This document shows positions 1 through 12,084 of a stretch of 64,000 nt of DNA, piece by piece. The notes beneath the pieces are model-generated. The model was given only the letters and a program-made list of their open reading frames with translations. It had not been told where the DNA came from and searched no databases. Each line of letters opens with the position of its first letter. Position 1 is the stretch's first letter. The position numbers and the translations under genes were made by a program. The stretch is from Clavelina lepadiformis (Eukaryota > Chordata > Ascidiacea > Aplousobranchia > Clavelinidae): assembly GCF_947623445.1 (NCBI RefSeq), contig NC_135244.1, forward strand, positions 2,604,001 through 2,668,000. Direction: 5' to 3'.

Positions 1-306
1 GCAAAAAAAAATTCGGACCAGATTCGGGCCGGAATTTATACTCACACTCTGCCACGTTTGCGCTGTAATTTCACTTTCTTTTCACAAATGTGCATGCGCG
101 CAGAGTGCTAAAACCACTGGCAAGGAGCAAAGCGCAACTTACAAAAGGATAACATCAAAAGATGATTTTAAATCATTCAATAAATTTAACTCTCCGGCTT
201 AAATCGGGCTTCAAAAAAATCTTCGAACTCGGACTGAGCTCGGGTTTGTATTTTCAGGTTCGAGCCGAGTTTAGTTTAAAATTTTAAGGCTAGTTTACAA
301 CTCCAG
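1..306. repeat. 3' part of a hAT-like MITE in intron 2 of copy A
   Basis: The window opens inside an element that is complete in copies B, C, D and F. It is rich in TCGGG/CCCGA words and ends in a TTACAACTCCAG-type inverted repeat next to a tRNA-like sequence. It lies in intron 2 of glycosyltransferase copy A, whose exons 1-2 must be upstream of the window. The hAT assignment is an inference from the ends and the flanking repeat seen in the complete copies. Confidence 0.4.
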
Positions 307-307
307 G

Positions 308-379
308 TAGCTCAACAGGGATTCGAGCCCTGGTCGCATTATTTGGTGCCAGACGCTCTAACCGTTCCGCCACTGAGCC
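308..379 (-). pseudogene. tRNA-like sequence, antisense in intron 2 of copy A
   Basis: Read on the minus strand, this 72-nt stretch has a 7-bp acceptor stem (GGCTCAG with TTGAGCT, wobbles at both ends) and a discriminator A. It also has a good A box starting TGGCGGAACGG, a B box GGCTCGAATCC, and a perfect 5-bp T stem (CAGGG/CCCTG) with a 7-nt loop. The anticodon arm does not pair, so it is unlikely to be a working tRNA. It is tRNA-derived sequence that keeps RNA polymerase III promoter boxes. The same sequence sits in intron 2 of copies B, C, D and F. Confidence 0.6.
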
Positions 380-1153
380 AACAAATTTGATCAATTTTGG
401 TCATTTGAATGGACCGTATCAGCTGCTGTAATCAGACATCTAAAAGCCTAAATATAACAATTAAAGTTGGAGTTGCAGTTTGTTTGAAGACATGCTTATG
501 TTAAGCAAATTCTTTCAAGTCCAGGATATCCCGCTTTAACGGCTAGTCAACTATAGACAACATTTGCTCTTTTAAACTTTTAATAACAATCAATCTCTTA
601 ACTCGGGCATGTGTAGAATAAAAACAACGGTATTCTCATCATTGTAAGTAAAAACAGCCTTTACTTTGATATTCAAAACGTTACTGGAATAGAGCGTAAC
701 TAGAGCGAATTCCGATCACCGACGCGCAGTCAACCATAATTAGGAGCGAGACAAGAAATTGCGAGCAGCGTAACCTGCCTCGGGAAGTAGATGTATAGGG
801 GAGAACGTAAAACGTGTAAGGTTTGTGTATCTAAAACTTGCTAAAAAGCAATAAAAAGAATCACAGGTGGCTCAAAACACTGATACTCAAAGTCACACAT
901 CCTGAGTGAAAGACCTCTAAGTACATAATCTAAAAACAGATCTAAAACAAATCAATAGTGCAGTGTTCAACTAATACTATTGTATGTCGTATTATAATAA
1001 CCGATACTAATACTATAAACTAATAGTGCTAAACTAATAATAAACCTATCGGCGTTGGTATTATACAACAAATTATAAAACGTGAAATTTCATGATACTT
1101 ATACGCTATAGAGCTGCACTTACTACGTTTTGCAATTACAATATATGTGACAG
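380..1153. other. rest of intron 2, copy A
   Basis: This is array-type intron sequence shared with copies B, D and F, and partly with C. I see no coding exon. The last bases form the splice acceptor (GTGACAG) of exon 3. Confidence 0.6.
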
Positions 1154-1948
1154 AGTGGAAAATTACACAAACGAAGACGGAAAACAGGAAAGAAAAATGT
1201 TTCAGACCAAAGAGTTAAAATCTCCTCCTCCTTTCAACATGACCATACTGAAGAATTTAGCTTACAACGTCTACACTCGCCGATTCCTTCGCTGGGTGAT
1301 TTTTGAAAGCGAAAAAGCGAAAGCGCTCCTGGAATGGTCGCGAGACACGTTGACACCGGATGAGCATTACTGGCTGATGCTGGATGCTCTGGAAGAAGCT
1401 CCGGGAAGAAGAGGACGAATAAGTTGGTCCTCTCCAGCAAAATATGTAAAGTGGAAATCTCTTAAGAATGATTGCTCAGGTTTGTCAAAAGAATTCTTTT
1501 TAAATATTGCAATTAAATTATAGAAAATTAAGATACATAGAATTATAAAGTTTTGGAAAAGAACTATTGGTTTCGTGTTTATACGCTAATAGCTGATTTA
1601 TGATAGTAACGAATATTATGATTGATAATATAGTTAGAAATTTTCGTGTCGTGTGTTAATCTATATATAGTACAAATTTACTGCTTACACTCATCAGTTT
1701 TTTACATGTAGCCTATTCTTATTAAAAAAAAAACTCTGAAATTATTGGATTTTTATTTGTAACATTCTTCAATAGGTTACTGGCGACACTCCAGCTGCGT
1801 TTTTGGCGCAGGAGACGTGAACCAGCTTATCCGTAGTAGGTCGCTATTTGCCAACAAGTTTGATGTGAAACATGACTCGCTTCCGATCACGTGTTTGCGG
1901 GAACATTTGGAAAAGAAGAAACGAAAAGAAAGAGTCGAGATCCAATGA
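1154..1948 (+). CDS. GCNT1-like beta-1,6-GlcNAc transferase, copy A (exons 3-4 only)
   Basis: This is the 3' half of a core-2 type beta-1,6-N-acetylglucosaminyltransferase, a Golgi enzyme that adds GlcNAc in beta-1,6 linkage to branch O-glycans. Exon 3 is 1154-1479 and exon 4 is 1776-1948 (stop TGA). Exon 3 starts inside an Arg codon, as the end of exon 2 does in other copies. It holds the TPDEHYW motif, whose Glu matches the catalytic base of mouse C2GnT-L, and the DCSG cysteine. Exon 4 holds SCVFGAGD, the LFANKFD block and TCLREHL, all typical of the family C-terminus. Both exons are open with proper splice sites. Exons 1-2 lie outside the window, so whether the copy is intact cannot be judged. 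It is part of a tandem array of near-identical paralogues. Confidence 0.8.
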
Positions 1949-4235
1949 CCATCGTTGTAACATCATGATAAAATAACACACACTTTCATTCCCTTGCCAC
2001 AAACGCAGAGGCCTCAAACGGCTTTTATGCAATTCTAAAACTTGCCCATATTTGGACATTTATTGCGCCTTAAAACGATGTTTTTCGTCAGAACAAGGTG
2101 ATTTAAATATTATTATTATCATTGTTTGCCACTTTCTAAAATTATAATAAAATTGGTTGTTCTGCTGCATATATTTTAACAAGGCTTCGATGTATACAAT
2201 ATCGATAAATAATATCGTTGATTTGCATTGTGCAAGTTATTTACTATAATTCTGTTATTTCTATACGTTCTAAACTCAGTGCTAAATACACACTGTGTCA
2301 TGTTTTGTTGCTTATTGCAATAAAGAAAAATTAAGATTTATATGTATTTCAAAAGTCGGTACTTTGTTGCATTAAATGCGATTAAGGTAAGCTCATATTT
2401 TATTCTGTTAACTACAGCACAGTGCCATGTTTCGGTAAGCGCATATCCTCCTTAAAGTATACACTAATTAGAAATGGACTTATCAGTTATCACACATACA
2501 CAGTCAATTTATACAGGCTAGTCAAAGATTTGTAAAGAAGTATTTGAAGTAAATAAGATTTCTAGAATCCACATGCTTGACTTTTTTAACCATTTATCGA
2601 AATAGTTTTCTGCATGTCTATGAATTACCATGACTTATAAATACGATCCAGTCTAAACTAATCTATAAACGCAACATTTCAAGCAGACATCGTTTCTTGT
2701 GCTAGTTGGCTCTGAAGAAAATTTTTCCCTAAGAACAAGCCATGCTTCAGATATATCCATTCTACTTCACTATGAATGGCTTGATATATTCTCGATTTAT
2801 TTTTCTTTCCAATCCTGTTGGACTTAACTGATGAATCGCAGCTGGGAAGACCAATCAACTGCGAGTACCAAATGTTCCGTAGAGCCATCGAAATCTTATA
2901 GTTTTTTAATTTTTTTGAAATTTCTTAGTTTTAAGTAGTAATTTCAACTGCATTCTAAAAAATTAACAAACACTAGTTCAACTACATTATGTTCTTGCAA
3001 AATTTTCCAGACCATTGCCTAAGTTTTAGATAAAGTTTAATAAATGTTACATTATTTTTCAATTAAATTTCTCCCCCTTATGTGTTTACGTTACTCACAA
3101 TAGAATACCTTTTGTGTTGCGTTGATTGCCTCAGTTTCTGGCGATTCTCTCCTTTAGTTTCGTAAAAAACGTTTTCACTGCACTTAAATAGTTATTTTTA
3201 TTTGTAATCACTTTATTTGTGTCGTATTGTTTTACATATTACAGACATTACCATCATGTTCTGGTCTTAAAGATATTTCCTTGCGCAGACATATAAAATA
3301 CAGCTAAGGCCGCTATTGCTGTTTACTGGTATGTTTGTCTAATGTCTATACCTGAATAAGCTTTGCAAGGTTTATCAAGGCCGGTATTGCGAAAGTTATA
3401 AAACAATCGTAAAGTTTATCATATACAAATTAATCGTAACTGATCTGTTTTACCTGTTGCAAGCGGAAGCAGGGACCGAAATTTCCAGAAGTAAATAGAA
3501 ATCATATACACTGAAAATATATGAGACGACTCAAGTTCACATTTGTTTTAACAAACTGTGTAAACTAAATCGTTTCTGAAATTTTTGGATTTGAACTTTT
3601 TTTAACGACGTGTAAGTTGCATCACACACTAATGTCAGAATTAACGTTCTCTGTTTTAACAGCAGTTACACAGATACACTTTTTGACCTGTAACATCGAT
3701 TACAACGTTGTCAAATTTAACAGTTAAATGAATCGTTTGAATTTCAACTTCGCATTATCGCGATTTTCCAGGAATGCTTGAGATACAAATAAACAAGAGA
3801 AAAATTTGTTCATTGCTCAAAGAACTATTAGAAGAACATACATATGGGATAGATATTAATGTTTAACTACTGTTTCTAATCAACACTGTACCAATGATAC
3901 TTACGTCACAGGACGCTTTGCAATGTTGCTGACACGATATCACCGCTTTGTAAAACAAATATGGACAACAACCGACAAAACTCTGGTTTCACCTCCGTCC
4001 AAAACGCTACATACCACGTGGATGAGTTTATAAACTCATGATCAAACGTTGCGAGATACAAGGAATGTGTCATTTGGATTGAACGAATGCTTGATGAATA
4101 AAATAGGGTTCGTCCTATTTGTAACGGTAACAGTAATAATTTACCAATATGATAAAATACTTTGCAATAAGATAATGTTTTACCGTGAGAGTTTTCAGAT
4201 GTGCTGGAAATGTTTTTAAAACGTGTTTATGATTA
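1949..4235. repeat. array 3' flank then 5' flank, no gene seen
   Basis: Bases 1949-3450 are the 3' flank, repeated after copies B (part), C, D, E and F, with a candidate AATAAA near 2320. Bases 3450-4235 are 5' flank that in other units leads into exon 1. Here it breaks off just before 4236 and no exon 1 follows. A minus-strand reading frame at 2679-2888 recurs in other units but is broken by stops or frameshifts there, so I do not call it a gene. Confidence 0.6.
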
Positions 4236-4241
4236 TCTAAG

Positions 4242-4440
4242 ATGTTTCACACTGACAAAGTTATTATTCTCAAGACCATAGTATAAGGCCTATCATCCGT
4301 GAACAAAAAAACTACTTGTGATATTCATCATTTGCATCGTTCACATCATCGCGGATTTGTGGGTTAATTTCGTGGTTGTGTTTTCTTATATTGTAACCAA
4401 GATTTTCTTTAGCCAGGAAACTTCTCGCTCTTACGGCTAG
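4242..4440 (+). pseudogene. broken copy of a small membrane-protein-like frame
   Basis: The sequence is closely related to the open 65-codon frame at 15611-15808, starting with the same MFHTDKV. A TAA at codon 15 (AAA in the other copy) and later changes close it. I do not recognise a family. The sequence that follows, from 4430 on, is a diverged relative of glycosyltransferase intron 2, so this is part of an older, decayed unit of the same array. Confidence 0.4.
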
Positions 4441-5220
4441 TCAATTAGCCCACCTATGCTGTTCTAACTTTTATTAGCATTCCATTTTTTAACTCCTGCG
4501 TGTGCAGAATAAAAGCAAAAGTATTTGCATCCCCTCCATAAAAACAATCGTCTTTCTTATATCAAACCAAAACGTAGCATGACCAATAAAAATTCTTGTC
4601 CACCAAACCACAGCGTAATCAATTATAATTAGGGTGTGAGATTGGAAAATGCGGGCAGCGTAACATGCCTGGGGTGGAGTTGTGGGTAAAGGCGTAAACC
4701 GTGTACGTGTGTAGAAAACTTATTGAAAACAATAAAAGGAGTCACAAATAACATATTGATAAATTACTAATACTAAACACGCAGTCGCACATTGTGTACA
4801 AGAATGGCAGCAACAATACGAGCAGAATACATCTTAATATACATCTAAAAACACATCGTTGAATACATCTAACTATACACTTAAAAACATACCAAAGCAC
4901 ATTGCTACTTTAACAAGCTTGTCAGCATGGTTAATACACAAAGATTGACCAAACATGAAATTTGGTGACAACATTTGGCTATATCTTGTGAGACTTTGAA
5001 CTAAATCCCATTTAAAATGCATTGCTGTAGTTTTTTGTTATTTCTACAAATTGTTTCGCGACATAAATCTGTAGAATTCCCCTCGATTCCGCGCAACCCT
5101 ACGTACTAATACAACATTGTAAGAATATAATTCAAAATTGCTTTGGATTATGACGTCATTTTGACATGATTTTGTAATTTCGGTTTGCGTCTGACGTAGT
5201 TGATCGGCAAATACTGTCAG
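4441..5220. repeat. diverged intron-2-like remnant
   Basis: From about 4430 the sequence aligns loosely with intron 2 of the array genes: the ACGGCTAGTCAA word, the AGAATAAAAGCAAA word, the GCGTAACATGCC word and the AATAAAAGGAGTCAC word all recur in order, but with many substitutions. This marks an older duplicate of the unit. A closer copy of the same stretch lies at 15.8-17.0 kb. I see no coding exon. Confidence 0.5.
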
Positions 5221-5402
5221 ACACAGACATTCAGGTTACACGAAATGCCGCGCCCACTAGCGTGGTCAAATCCCCGCCGCAAGGTGGCGGTAGCGCGTCT
5301 GGGAAATCCTGCTGGAATTCTTTGACGATCACGGTCGTGTTATACTCGTCCCTACCAGCCCTACTTTGCCTGCTATGCTGTGTGGGTTACCGCGCCAATT
5401 GA
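5221..5402 (+). CDS. candidate last exon with C-terminal membrane segment, copy 1
   Basis: A frame from a possible acceptor (ACTGTCAG) to a TGA at 5400-5402 encodes about 60 residues. They start with a polar stretch (DIQVTRNAAPTSVVKSPPQ) and end in one hydrophobic segment of about 20 residues (VVLYSSLPALLCLLCCVGY) and a short RAN tail. The related copy at 17059-17240 keeps the same frame without indels and ends at the same place. Upstream, this copy has a TAA where the other stays open to an ATG. I recognise no family. It could be a tail-anchored or type I membrane protein's last exon, or chance; recent duplication makes frame conservation weak evidence. Confidence 0.2.
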
Positions 5403-7298
5403 CTTCAGCAATATGCATTAGGAGTAAAAAGACGATCAAAAACAGACACACAAATCAGACCAGAAACGCAACAAAGGTACAAACAGAAGCATAAAAAAGG
5501 GGGAACGGAAAGCGCGGTTTCAAACCGGGGTTCTACTTCAGCCGTGACAAAACAAAATGATCGCAGAAGATAGCACAAAACATATCGGTTCTAATCAACA
5601 ATATAATTAACGCGTCTCGCTCGCGGTGCCTTTAAAGAGAGTTTGCCCGACAGACACATGAGATAATAAAAATATATTAGCAAGCGCGGGGGAGTAATCT
5701 GACGGCTAGAACTTTACAAGTGAATTAAAGAGTCCATTGGGTCATGCTCCCCTCACAAACCTAATTTTGGGACCCATAGACTTTTTCACGACTTTTTCTG
5801 TTTTTGTTCATTGCATTTTATTGCCGGCTATTACTTATTGGCAATCTCTTACAGTAGGAAAACATATTTAATAACATTTGAATTAATTGACGTTTCGAAA
5901 TTTTACAACATAAGTTTCCGACTATTTTTCAGATAAATACTGCAATACATTTCATTTAAAGTGGTTTTTTAGGCATAAAAAACAAAACATTTGCGCTCCG
6001 CGTTTTTCGGGCGGGGTGGACGAGCGCGGGAAGAAAGAGAACTCCACTATAATTTGTACCTTTGGCGTTCACTCTTCATGTTTACCTGACGAGCTGTGAC
6101 GCAAAGTGCCTCGGACCCCGGGGACTAAAAATCCTTTATTTTTGGTACATATATTTATTATGCATTAAGTGAGAGTAGGAACAAATGCATAATTACTTCA
6201 CCGCTCAAAGATTATTCGATGAATATTCACGTAGGATAGTAATTAATATTTAACTACTGTTTCTTATCAACGCCGTGCCAACGGTTCATACGCCACAGGA
6301 CGCTTTTCGATGTCAACAACGCGATATCACCGCATTGTAAGACAAGGACGAAACCCTGGTTTCACCTCCGTCCAAAATATCTCACACACACGTGGGTGAG
6401 ATTATAAGCCTATGATCTTACCTGAGGAATATGAAACAGGAGAAGTTTTTTTTTTAATTTCCAGCAAACAACCAAAACGTGTTAAAAATATTAGTCAATT
6501 CTGTAGTCTGGAGGAAATGTTTTGGAAACTGTGAGCAAGACCAGATTAAAGTTAAAGGCTCGACAATGGTGACATTTGATCTGCAGTTATGAGAAGAATG
6601 TAATTACGCTTTGTCACGTTGTTATATCATTACAAGACAATAATTTAATGTGTGTAAATTTGCCAGGGCAAAGCATCGTTGACCTTAATTCATTGAACAA
6701 AATTCCTAACCTTGTCCGTTTTTTAATTATTCCATTCTAAACTGTTAGTATGTAGGTGACGTCATTTGTATTGATGTGACGTCAAAGTTTTTTTTATTTC
6801 AGTTTTTGCTTTAATAAATAAACAATTATGGACCGCACTTTTCCGGAAACAAACGGTCTATTTTGGTTAAAAACAATTGACTCTTTCCGAGTTACGGCCG
6901 CTATTGTGGGGCAAGATTTTTTTCGTCGCCTATGTTTAACAATGGAAATTGTCGACTCAGTTTGATTCTGTTTGAAATTACAAGCGTTCTGGGCATCGGA
7001 TTGTAAAGATTTCGCTCAGGTGAGTAGCGTATAGATTTCATATACAATAAGAAAAAGCATGTTGGAAAATGTTGCTTAGTTTTTATTTTACAACGTTTAG
7101 AATCTTACGCACCGGACTTGTCCCATACGACGTCACGACTCGTGTTCAACGTAGGATGCGACGTAAAATGCGTAAAATTGTGCGTGGTATCTGCTGCGCG
7201 TTACAAATTAATTCTTAATTTCCAGTTCATGATGCGCTGTAGATACGAACTGAATTGCTATGTTTTCCATTATTACAGACGGTTACATCATTAAAGAT
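5403..7298. other. unit spacer, no gene seen
   Basis: This stretch recurs at 17.24-19.14 kb with high identity. I see no convincing exon or RNA gene. It includes a short GC-rich patch near 5990-6030 and a GTGAGT donor-like site near 7020. Confidence 0.5.
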
Positions 7299-7477
7299 GC
7301 TATAGATGTTATAGATGTTATAGAATATAGATGTTATAAATGTTATAGATGTTATAGATGTTATAGATGTTATAGATGTTATAGATGTTATAGATGCTAT
7401 AGATGTTAGAGATGTTATAGATTTTATAGATGTTATAGATGTTATAGATGTTATATATGTTATACATGTTATAGAGT
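7299..7477. repeat. 9-bp satellite, unit about TATAGATGT
   Basis: About twenty tandem copies of a 9-bp unit (TATAGATGT, with variants such as TATAGATTT and TAGAGATGT) lie here. The paralogous site at about 19144-19230 holds under half as many. In one minus-strand frame it reads as repeated Asn-Ile-Tyr, which I take as a by-product of the repeat. Confidence 0.9.
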
Positions 7478-10191
7478 ATAGAGTGGGCGATCAAAGAAAT
7501 CTGATCACTCAAAAATAGGCTTCTGTAACTAAGAAAGGGGTGTCCGCCATTTGCTTGATAACACGATATTCGAAACGTTTTTGCCATCATGTTCTGGTCT
7601 TAAAGATATTTCCTTGCGCAAACATATAAATTACAGCTAAGGCCGCTATTGCTGTTTACTGGCATGTTTGTCTAATGTCTGCCTGAATAAGCTTTGCAAG
7701 GTTTATCACGGCCGGTACTGCGAAAGTTATAAAACAATCGTAAAGTTAATCGCATACAAATTAATCGTATCTTATAATATTATCATTAAGCGATTTCAAC
7801 ATTAATATTTTCGATATTTTGAGCTGCGTAAAACTTTTTGTTTCAAACATTAACATATTAATAAACATATTAATAAGCATAATAACAAAAACTTATCAAT
7901 AAGTTAAAAGATCAAGTAGAATATTTAAAAAACAATGTCACAGTAGCCTAATGCAAATGTTTTCTTCAAATGCTAAATCCCAAGTAACATAAGAATTAGT
8001 TCAATGTTCAAATCTTAAAGACAAAACAATCAAGCACTATAAGTACCACACAAAGGCAAAGGCAAGAGTTGATTGTACAGTATTATTAATAACTAACTAA
8101 GTTATATGTAATCTTAACGGCAAAAAAAACAGTGTACAGATTGTCTGGCGATATAACAGATGTGACGTCACTGTACTCTGCAAAAAAGACAAACAAACTA
8201 AAACCCCTTTTTTACCTTTGTCGAAAACACAGTGATACTTTGGCGGAAGCTGTAATCTTGTGTCAAAGTGAGAGAAATACTTGAGTTTAAATCAATGCTT
8301 AAGTTGATCGGCAGTGCAAGACGTCACAGGCAGTTTAATTCAGAAATTTAACAAAATACAGCAAGTTATAACTGGTAATATTAATCTACAGCTAGATTTA
8401 GATAAATACAAAATATTAAAATTGACGTTTTAAGTCGTGTGCACGAAAAGCAGTTTCATCTTAACAAAAAACCGACCATAGTATTTGAGTTAGCATTTTA
8501 AGCGTACTCAGAGTGTGTTCATTTCACCGCTAGGTCATAAAACGAAATAAATTATCCAGCGACAATCGCTAAACGCATTGATCATGGAAATACTACATCA
8601 GGTTGTTCCACGCGCTCCTACATCCGGCGTGAACTTGTCTTGCGAGTTGCGAATTATTTCAAGATCGTTTTAATCATCTCAAATATTTTATAACTTGCCA
8701 GTCGTTAGTTGTCGCTCTAAATTTCAGGAAAACATGACTCGCCGTTTTGCTCCTAGTTTTAACAGGTACCAGTAGTTACACAGACACACTTTTTGACCTG
8801 TAACATCGATCATAACGTTGTCAAGTTTAACATTTAAATGAATCGTTTGAATTTCAATTTTGCAATATCGCGATTTTCCAGGAATGCTTGAGATACAAAT
8901 AAACAAGAGAAAAATTTGTTCATCGCTCAAAGAACTATTAGAAGAACATACATATGGGATAGATATTAATGTTTAACTACTGTTTCTAATCAACACTGTA
9001 CCAATGATACTTACGTCACAGGACGCTTTGCAATGTTGCTGACACGATATCACCGCTTTGTTAAACAAATATGGACGACAACCAACGAAACTGTGGTTTC
9101 ACCTCCGTCCAAAATGCTACATACCACGTGGATGAGGTTATAAACCCATGATCAAACGTTGCGAGATACAAGGAATGTGTCATTTGGATTGGACGAATAC
9201 TTGATACAATAAAATAGGGTTCTTCTGATTTGTAACGGTAACAGTAATAATTTACCAATATGATAAAATACTTTGCAATATGATAATGTTTTACCGTGAG
9301 AGTTTTCCAGATGTGCTGGAATTGTTTTTAAACCGTGGTTAGAATCATCTACAGTCTTAAGCGTCAAACTATGTGTTAGGAAAAATGATTAGGAAGAAGT
9401 TATATTCAAGGTGGGGCTGTGCACTGGACAAGTCCCGCTTATAGAGTTCCAATTTGTTCGGTAGCTTATATCAACCGAGACCAGCTTGCGAAAAAGTGTT
9501 TTTGATTTTTGTATTTTGACCTAAGACACCAACCACTGCTTATACTTGGTTGATAAACAAAAACTCAATTGTGCTTCTATGCAAGCAACATCTTCAAACT
9601 TAACAGGTACATTTGGTATAACGTATAGCAAATGGTTAGCCAATAGCTGTGAATAAATTAATTTAAGTGTTCTCTACAACATTACCAATTAAGTTATAAA
9701 GTTGCTAAAAACTATGAAATTCCTCTATACTTAAAGTGTCACGTTTTAAGCAACTTGATATCTCATGCTCTGCAACTATACGGAGTGTCTTATGATAAGG
9801 CAACACGGGACAAATTTTTGAACTCAATTTGTAGAGAAACTGAAATGCATGGACATCGATTTTGGGTGATTAATAGGTGGTAACAAGTATAAAGTAGGAA
9901 TTTACAGTCTACTGACAATGACAGTGAAACGTTAAAAAATGCCCGTATTTTAGTAGGCTACAACCTGATACGTTTGCTTTTAAGTTTTTCATTGCTTGCT
10001 TTAAGTTAAGTTTTAAAGCTAACGGAGTCGCGGTTTTAAGGATATTATTCGAGTAAAGCGAACTTGAGTGAACAATTAAGCAAATTTATATCTTTGAAAA
10101 ATCACAGCAGTAGAAATTTACAATAAACCTGAATGATTATATTCTGAATAAATCCCGATATTCAGGTTAACGTATGTTTTTATTTTGACAG
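7478..10191. repeat. array 5' flank of copy B
   Basis: This is the 5' flank found before copies C, E and F, and in part before D. It contains short frames that are open in some units and broken in others: 8584-8770 has a TAA in this copy but is open at 20325-20519, 9329-9515 is frameshifted here, and 9750-9960 is interrupted here. None is a supported gene. They could be 5' untranslated exons, since candidate donors (AACAG|GTAC, CAA|GTAAAAT) follow some of them. The flank ends in a polypyrimidine acceptor TTTTTATTTTGACAG at 10177-10191. Confidence 0.45.
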
Positions 10192-10288
10192 CAATTAGAT
10201 GTAAAATATATTCCTGCTGTATACTACGGTCGTTATCAAAAATGGTAGTTATCAATTAGCTGTATCTTTTAAAGGCAGCTTTGTCATC
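10192..10288 (+). promoter_or_regulatory. 5' untranslated exon part with a five-codon upstream ORF, copy B
   Basis: A splice acceptor sits about 97 nt before the start codon. Acceptor and spacing are kept in copies C, E and F. Within it is a five-codon upstream frame, Met-Val-Val-Ile-Asn-stop, matched in the other copies as Met-x-Val-Ile-Asn-stop. The acceptor may take a cis-spliced leader exon or, as is common in tunicates, a trans-spliced leader. The sequence cannot tell which. Confidence 0.4.
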
Positions 10289-11630
10289 ATGAAAAAGTTC
10301 ATGCTCACCGTGTTACTTGGGTTATCATTCTGGGTGTGTTTTGTTTGCTTTTTCTTTAGCAGAAAGTATTACTTGGAAACATTTTATCAAACGACAACCA
10401 ATTAAGCGGAAGATGCTAATTTCACAGGACTACATCAGCATGAGTTAGATCCTGGGTTTAAAGACAAGGTGGTTTGTTTGTCTGTTTTGAAACATTCGCA
10501 CAATCTAAACGTGACGTTTCCAAAAATATATGATATTACCTCTGATTATGACGTGAAAAACTTGTCGTCAAAAGGATGTAATCACGTGATTGACACGTAT
10601 GACTTTGAAATGGATTTCAAGCACATAACGAAAGAAGAACGCGACTTTCCAATCGCTTACTCCATACTCGCCCATCAAAATGCTCACCAACTTATGCTGC
10701 TCCTGAGCGCTATTTATGCTCCTCAAAATGTCTATTGCATCCACATCGATCTCAAGTCAACATCCATGTTCGAAGCAGTCAAGGAAACTGCTTCGTGTTT
10801 TTCAAACGTTTTCCTCGCAACCAAACGAGAGGACGTCGTTTACGCCGGTTTCAGCCGGTTACAAGCGGATATTAATTGCATGGAAGATTTGGTCAATATT
10901 CCTGTTGGCCTCAACAACTGGACATATTTGATTAATTTATGCGGACAGGTATTACTTGTTTGGTCATCAGTCTAATCCTGTATAACAACTTTTGTTGCTG
11001 TATTAAAGTTTTCACTAAACTTCTTAACATGCCGACCAGGATTATCCTCTTCAGACCAACCTTGAAGCCGTGAAAATGCTGACGGAGTTCAACGGTCGTA
11101 ACGTGATCGCTGGAACTGACCAACTTACTTGGGTGACTGTGCAAAGAACAAAATGGATTTACAGGTAAACTGCAAAATTTGTTCTGCATTAGGGAAATCT
11201 TACCAATTAAGGGCCTGTCTAACATCTACCTATGGATGTGATAAATTTCTTTTTTGGGCAAAAAGCTGACCGAGCGTGACGCTATGATTAATCGATGTAG
11301 AACTGAAATCACTCTAAATGCAGCCCCGGTGCCTGTTTACGAAACCCCATTTCCTGTTGGTAGTTTTTATCACAACCTTTATCCTTGGACAGGGAAAAGT
11401 CTTTGCCCGACTTAAACTCGGTGCTGATTCCTCATCACTCGAGCTCCGGTTCCCGAACTTGTTTCAGTTTCGATTGATAGAAGTTTCGATTGTCACATAC
11501 ATTGATTTCATTTCTGCTTTTATTTTAATTTTGATTTTCATTATGTGATGCCCAATTTTCAACAGAACAACTGAACAGAATATAACAATCTTCCTTCATG
11601 CGTTGCCCAATGATGTTACATCGGTTGCTC

Positions 11631-12011
11631 CAGAGTTGTAAGTCGGGCTTTTTGGGTCTATGTCGGGTTCGTGCCGGGTTCAGGTCTCGTTTGGGCTTAA
11701 GCTTAAAAAAAAAAAATTCGGGCCAGATTCGGGCCCGAATTTATACTCACACTCTGCCACATTTGCGCTGTAATTTCACTTTCTTTTCACAAATGTGCAT
11801 GTGCGCAGAGTGCTAAAACCACTGGCAAGGAGCAAAGCACAACTTACAAAAGGATAACATCAAAAGATGATTTTAAATCATTCAATAAATTTAACTCTCC
11901 GGCTTAAATCGGGCTTCAAAAAAATCTTCGAACTCGGACTGAGCTCGGGTTTGTATTTTCAGGTTCGAGCCAAGTTTAGTTTAAAATTTTAAGGCTAGTT
12001 TACAACTCCAG
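11631..12011. mobile_element. hAT-like MITE in intron 2, copy B
   Basis: The element starts CAGAGTTGTAA and ends TTACAACTCCAG, which are imperfect inverted repeats. It is full of TCGGGCT/TTCGGGCC words and has an A-run in the middle. The flanks GTTGCTC and GTAGCTC look like a target duplication with one mismatch. It carries no transposase frame. The same element sits at the same place in copies A (part), C, D and F, so it entered before the array expanded. Confidence 0.4.
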
Positions 12012-12012
12012 G

Positions 12013-12084
12013 TAGCTCAACAGGGATTCGAGCCCTGGTCGCATTATTTGGTGCCAGACGCTCTAACCGTTCCGCCACTGAACC
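12013..12084 (-). pseudogene. tRNA-like sequence, antisense in intron 2 of copy B
   Basis: This is the same 72-nt tRNA-derived sequence as at 308-379, with one change in the acceptor stem (GGTTCAG) that still pairs through a wobble. A and B boxes are intact and the anticodon arm does not fold. Confidence 0.55.

Noticed and set aside
1234..1440. Minus-strand frames opposite exon 3 in copies A, B, D, E and F
   Set aside because: They are shadows of the coding strand, where the glycosyltransferase motifs lie.
2679..2888. Minus-strand frame of 69 codons that recurs in the 3' flank of several units
   Set aside because: The copies after E and F carry a stop or frameshift, and the near-identity of flanks explains why others stay open.
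7299..7477. CRISPR-like array
   Set aside because: The repeats are 9-bp tandem units without spacers, in animal nuclear DNA.
7318..7590. Minus-strand frame of repeated Asn-Ile-Tyr
   Set aside because: A direct by-product of the 9-bp satellite. Its length follows the repeat number.
10469..10975. Copy B exon 1 read as a separate gene starting after the TAA
   Set aside because: The apparent start is GTG, and the frame is plainly the continuation of exon 1, with the same donor site as the other copies.
11318..11548. Hydrophobic 76-codon frame in intron 2, open in B, C, D and F
   Set aside because: It lies inside an intron next to a MITE, no splice sites fit it, and the copies are too similar for openness to mean selection.
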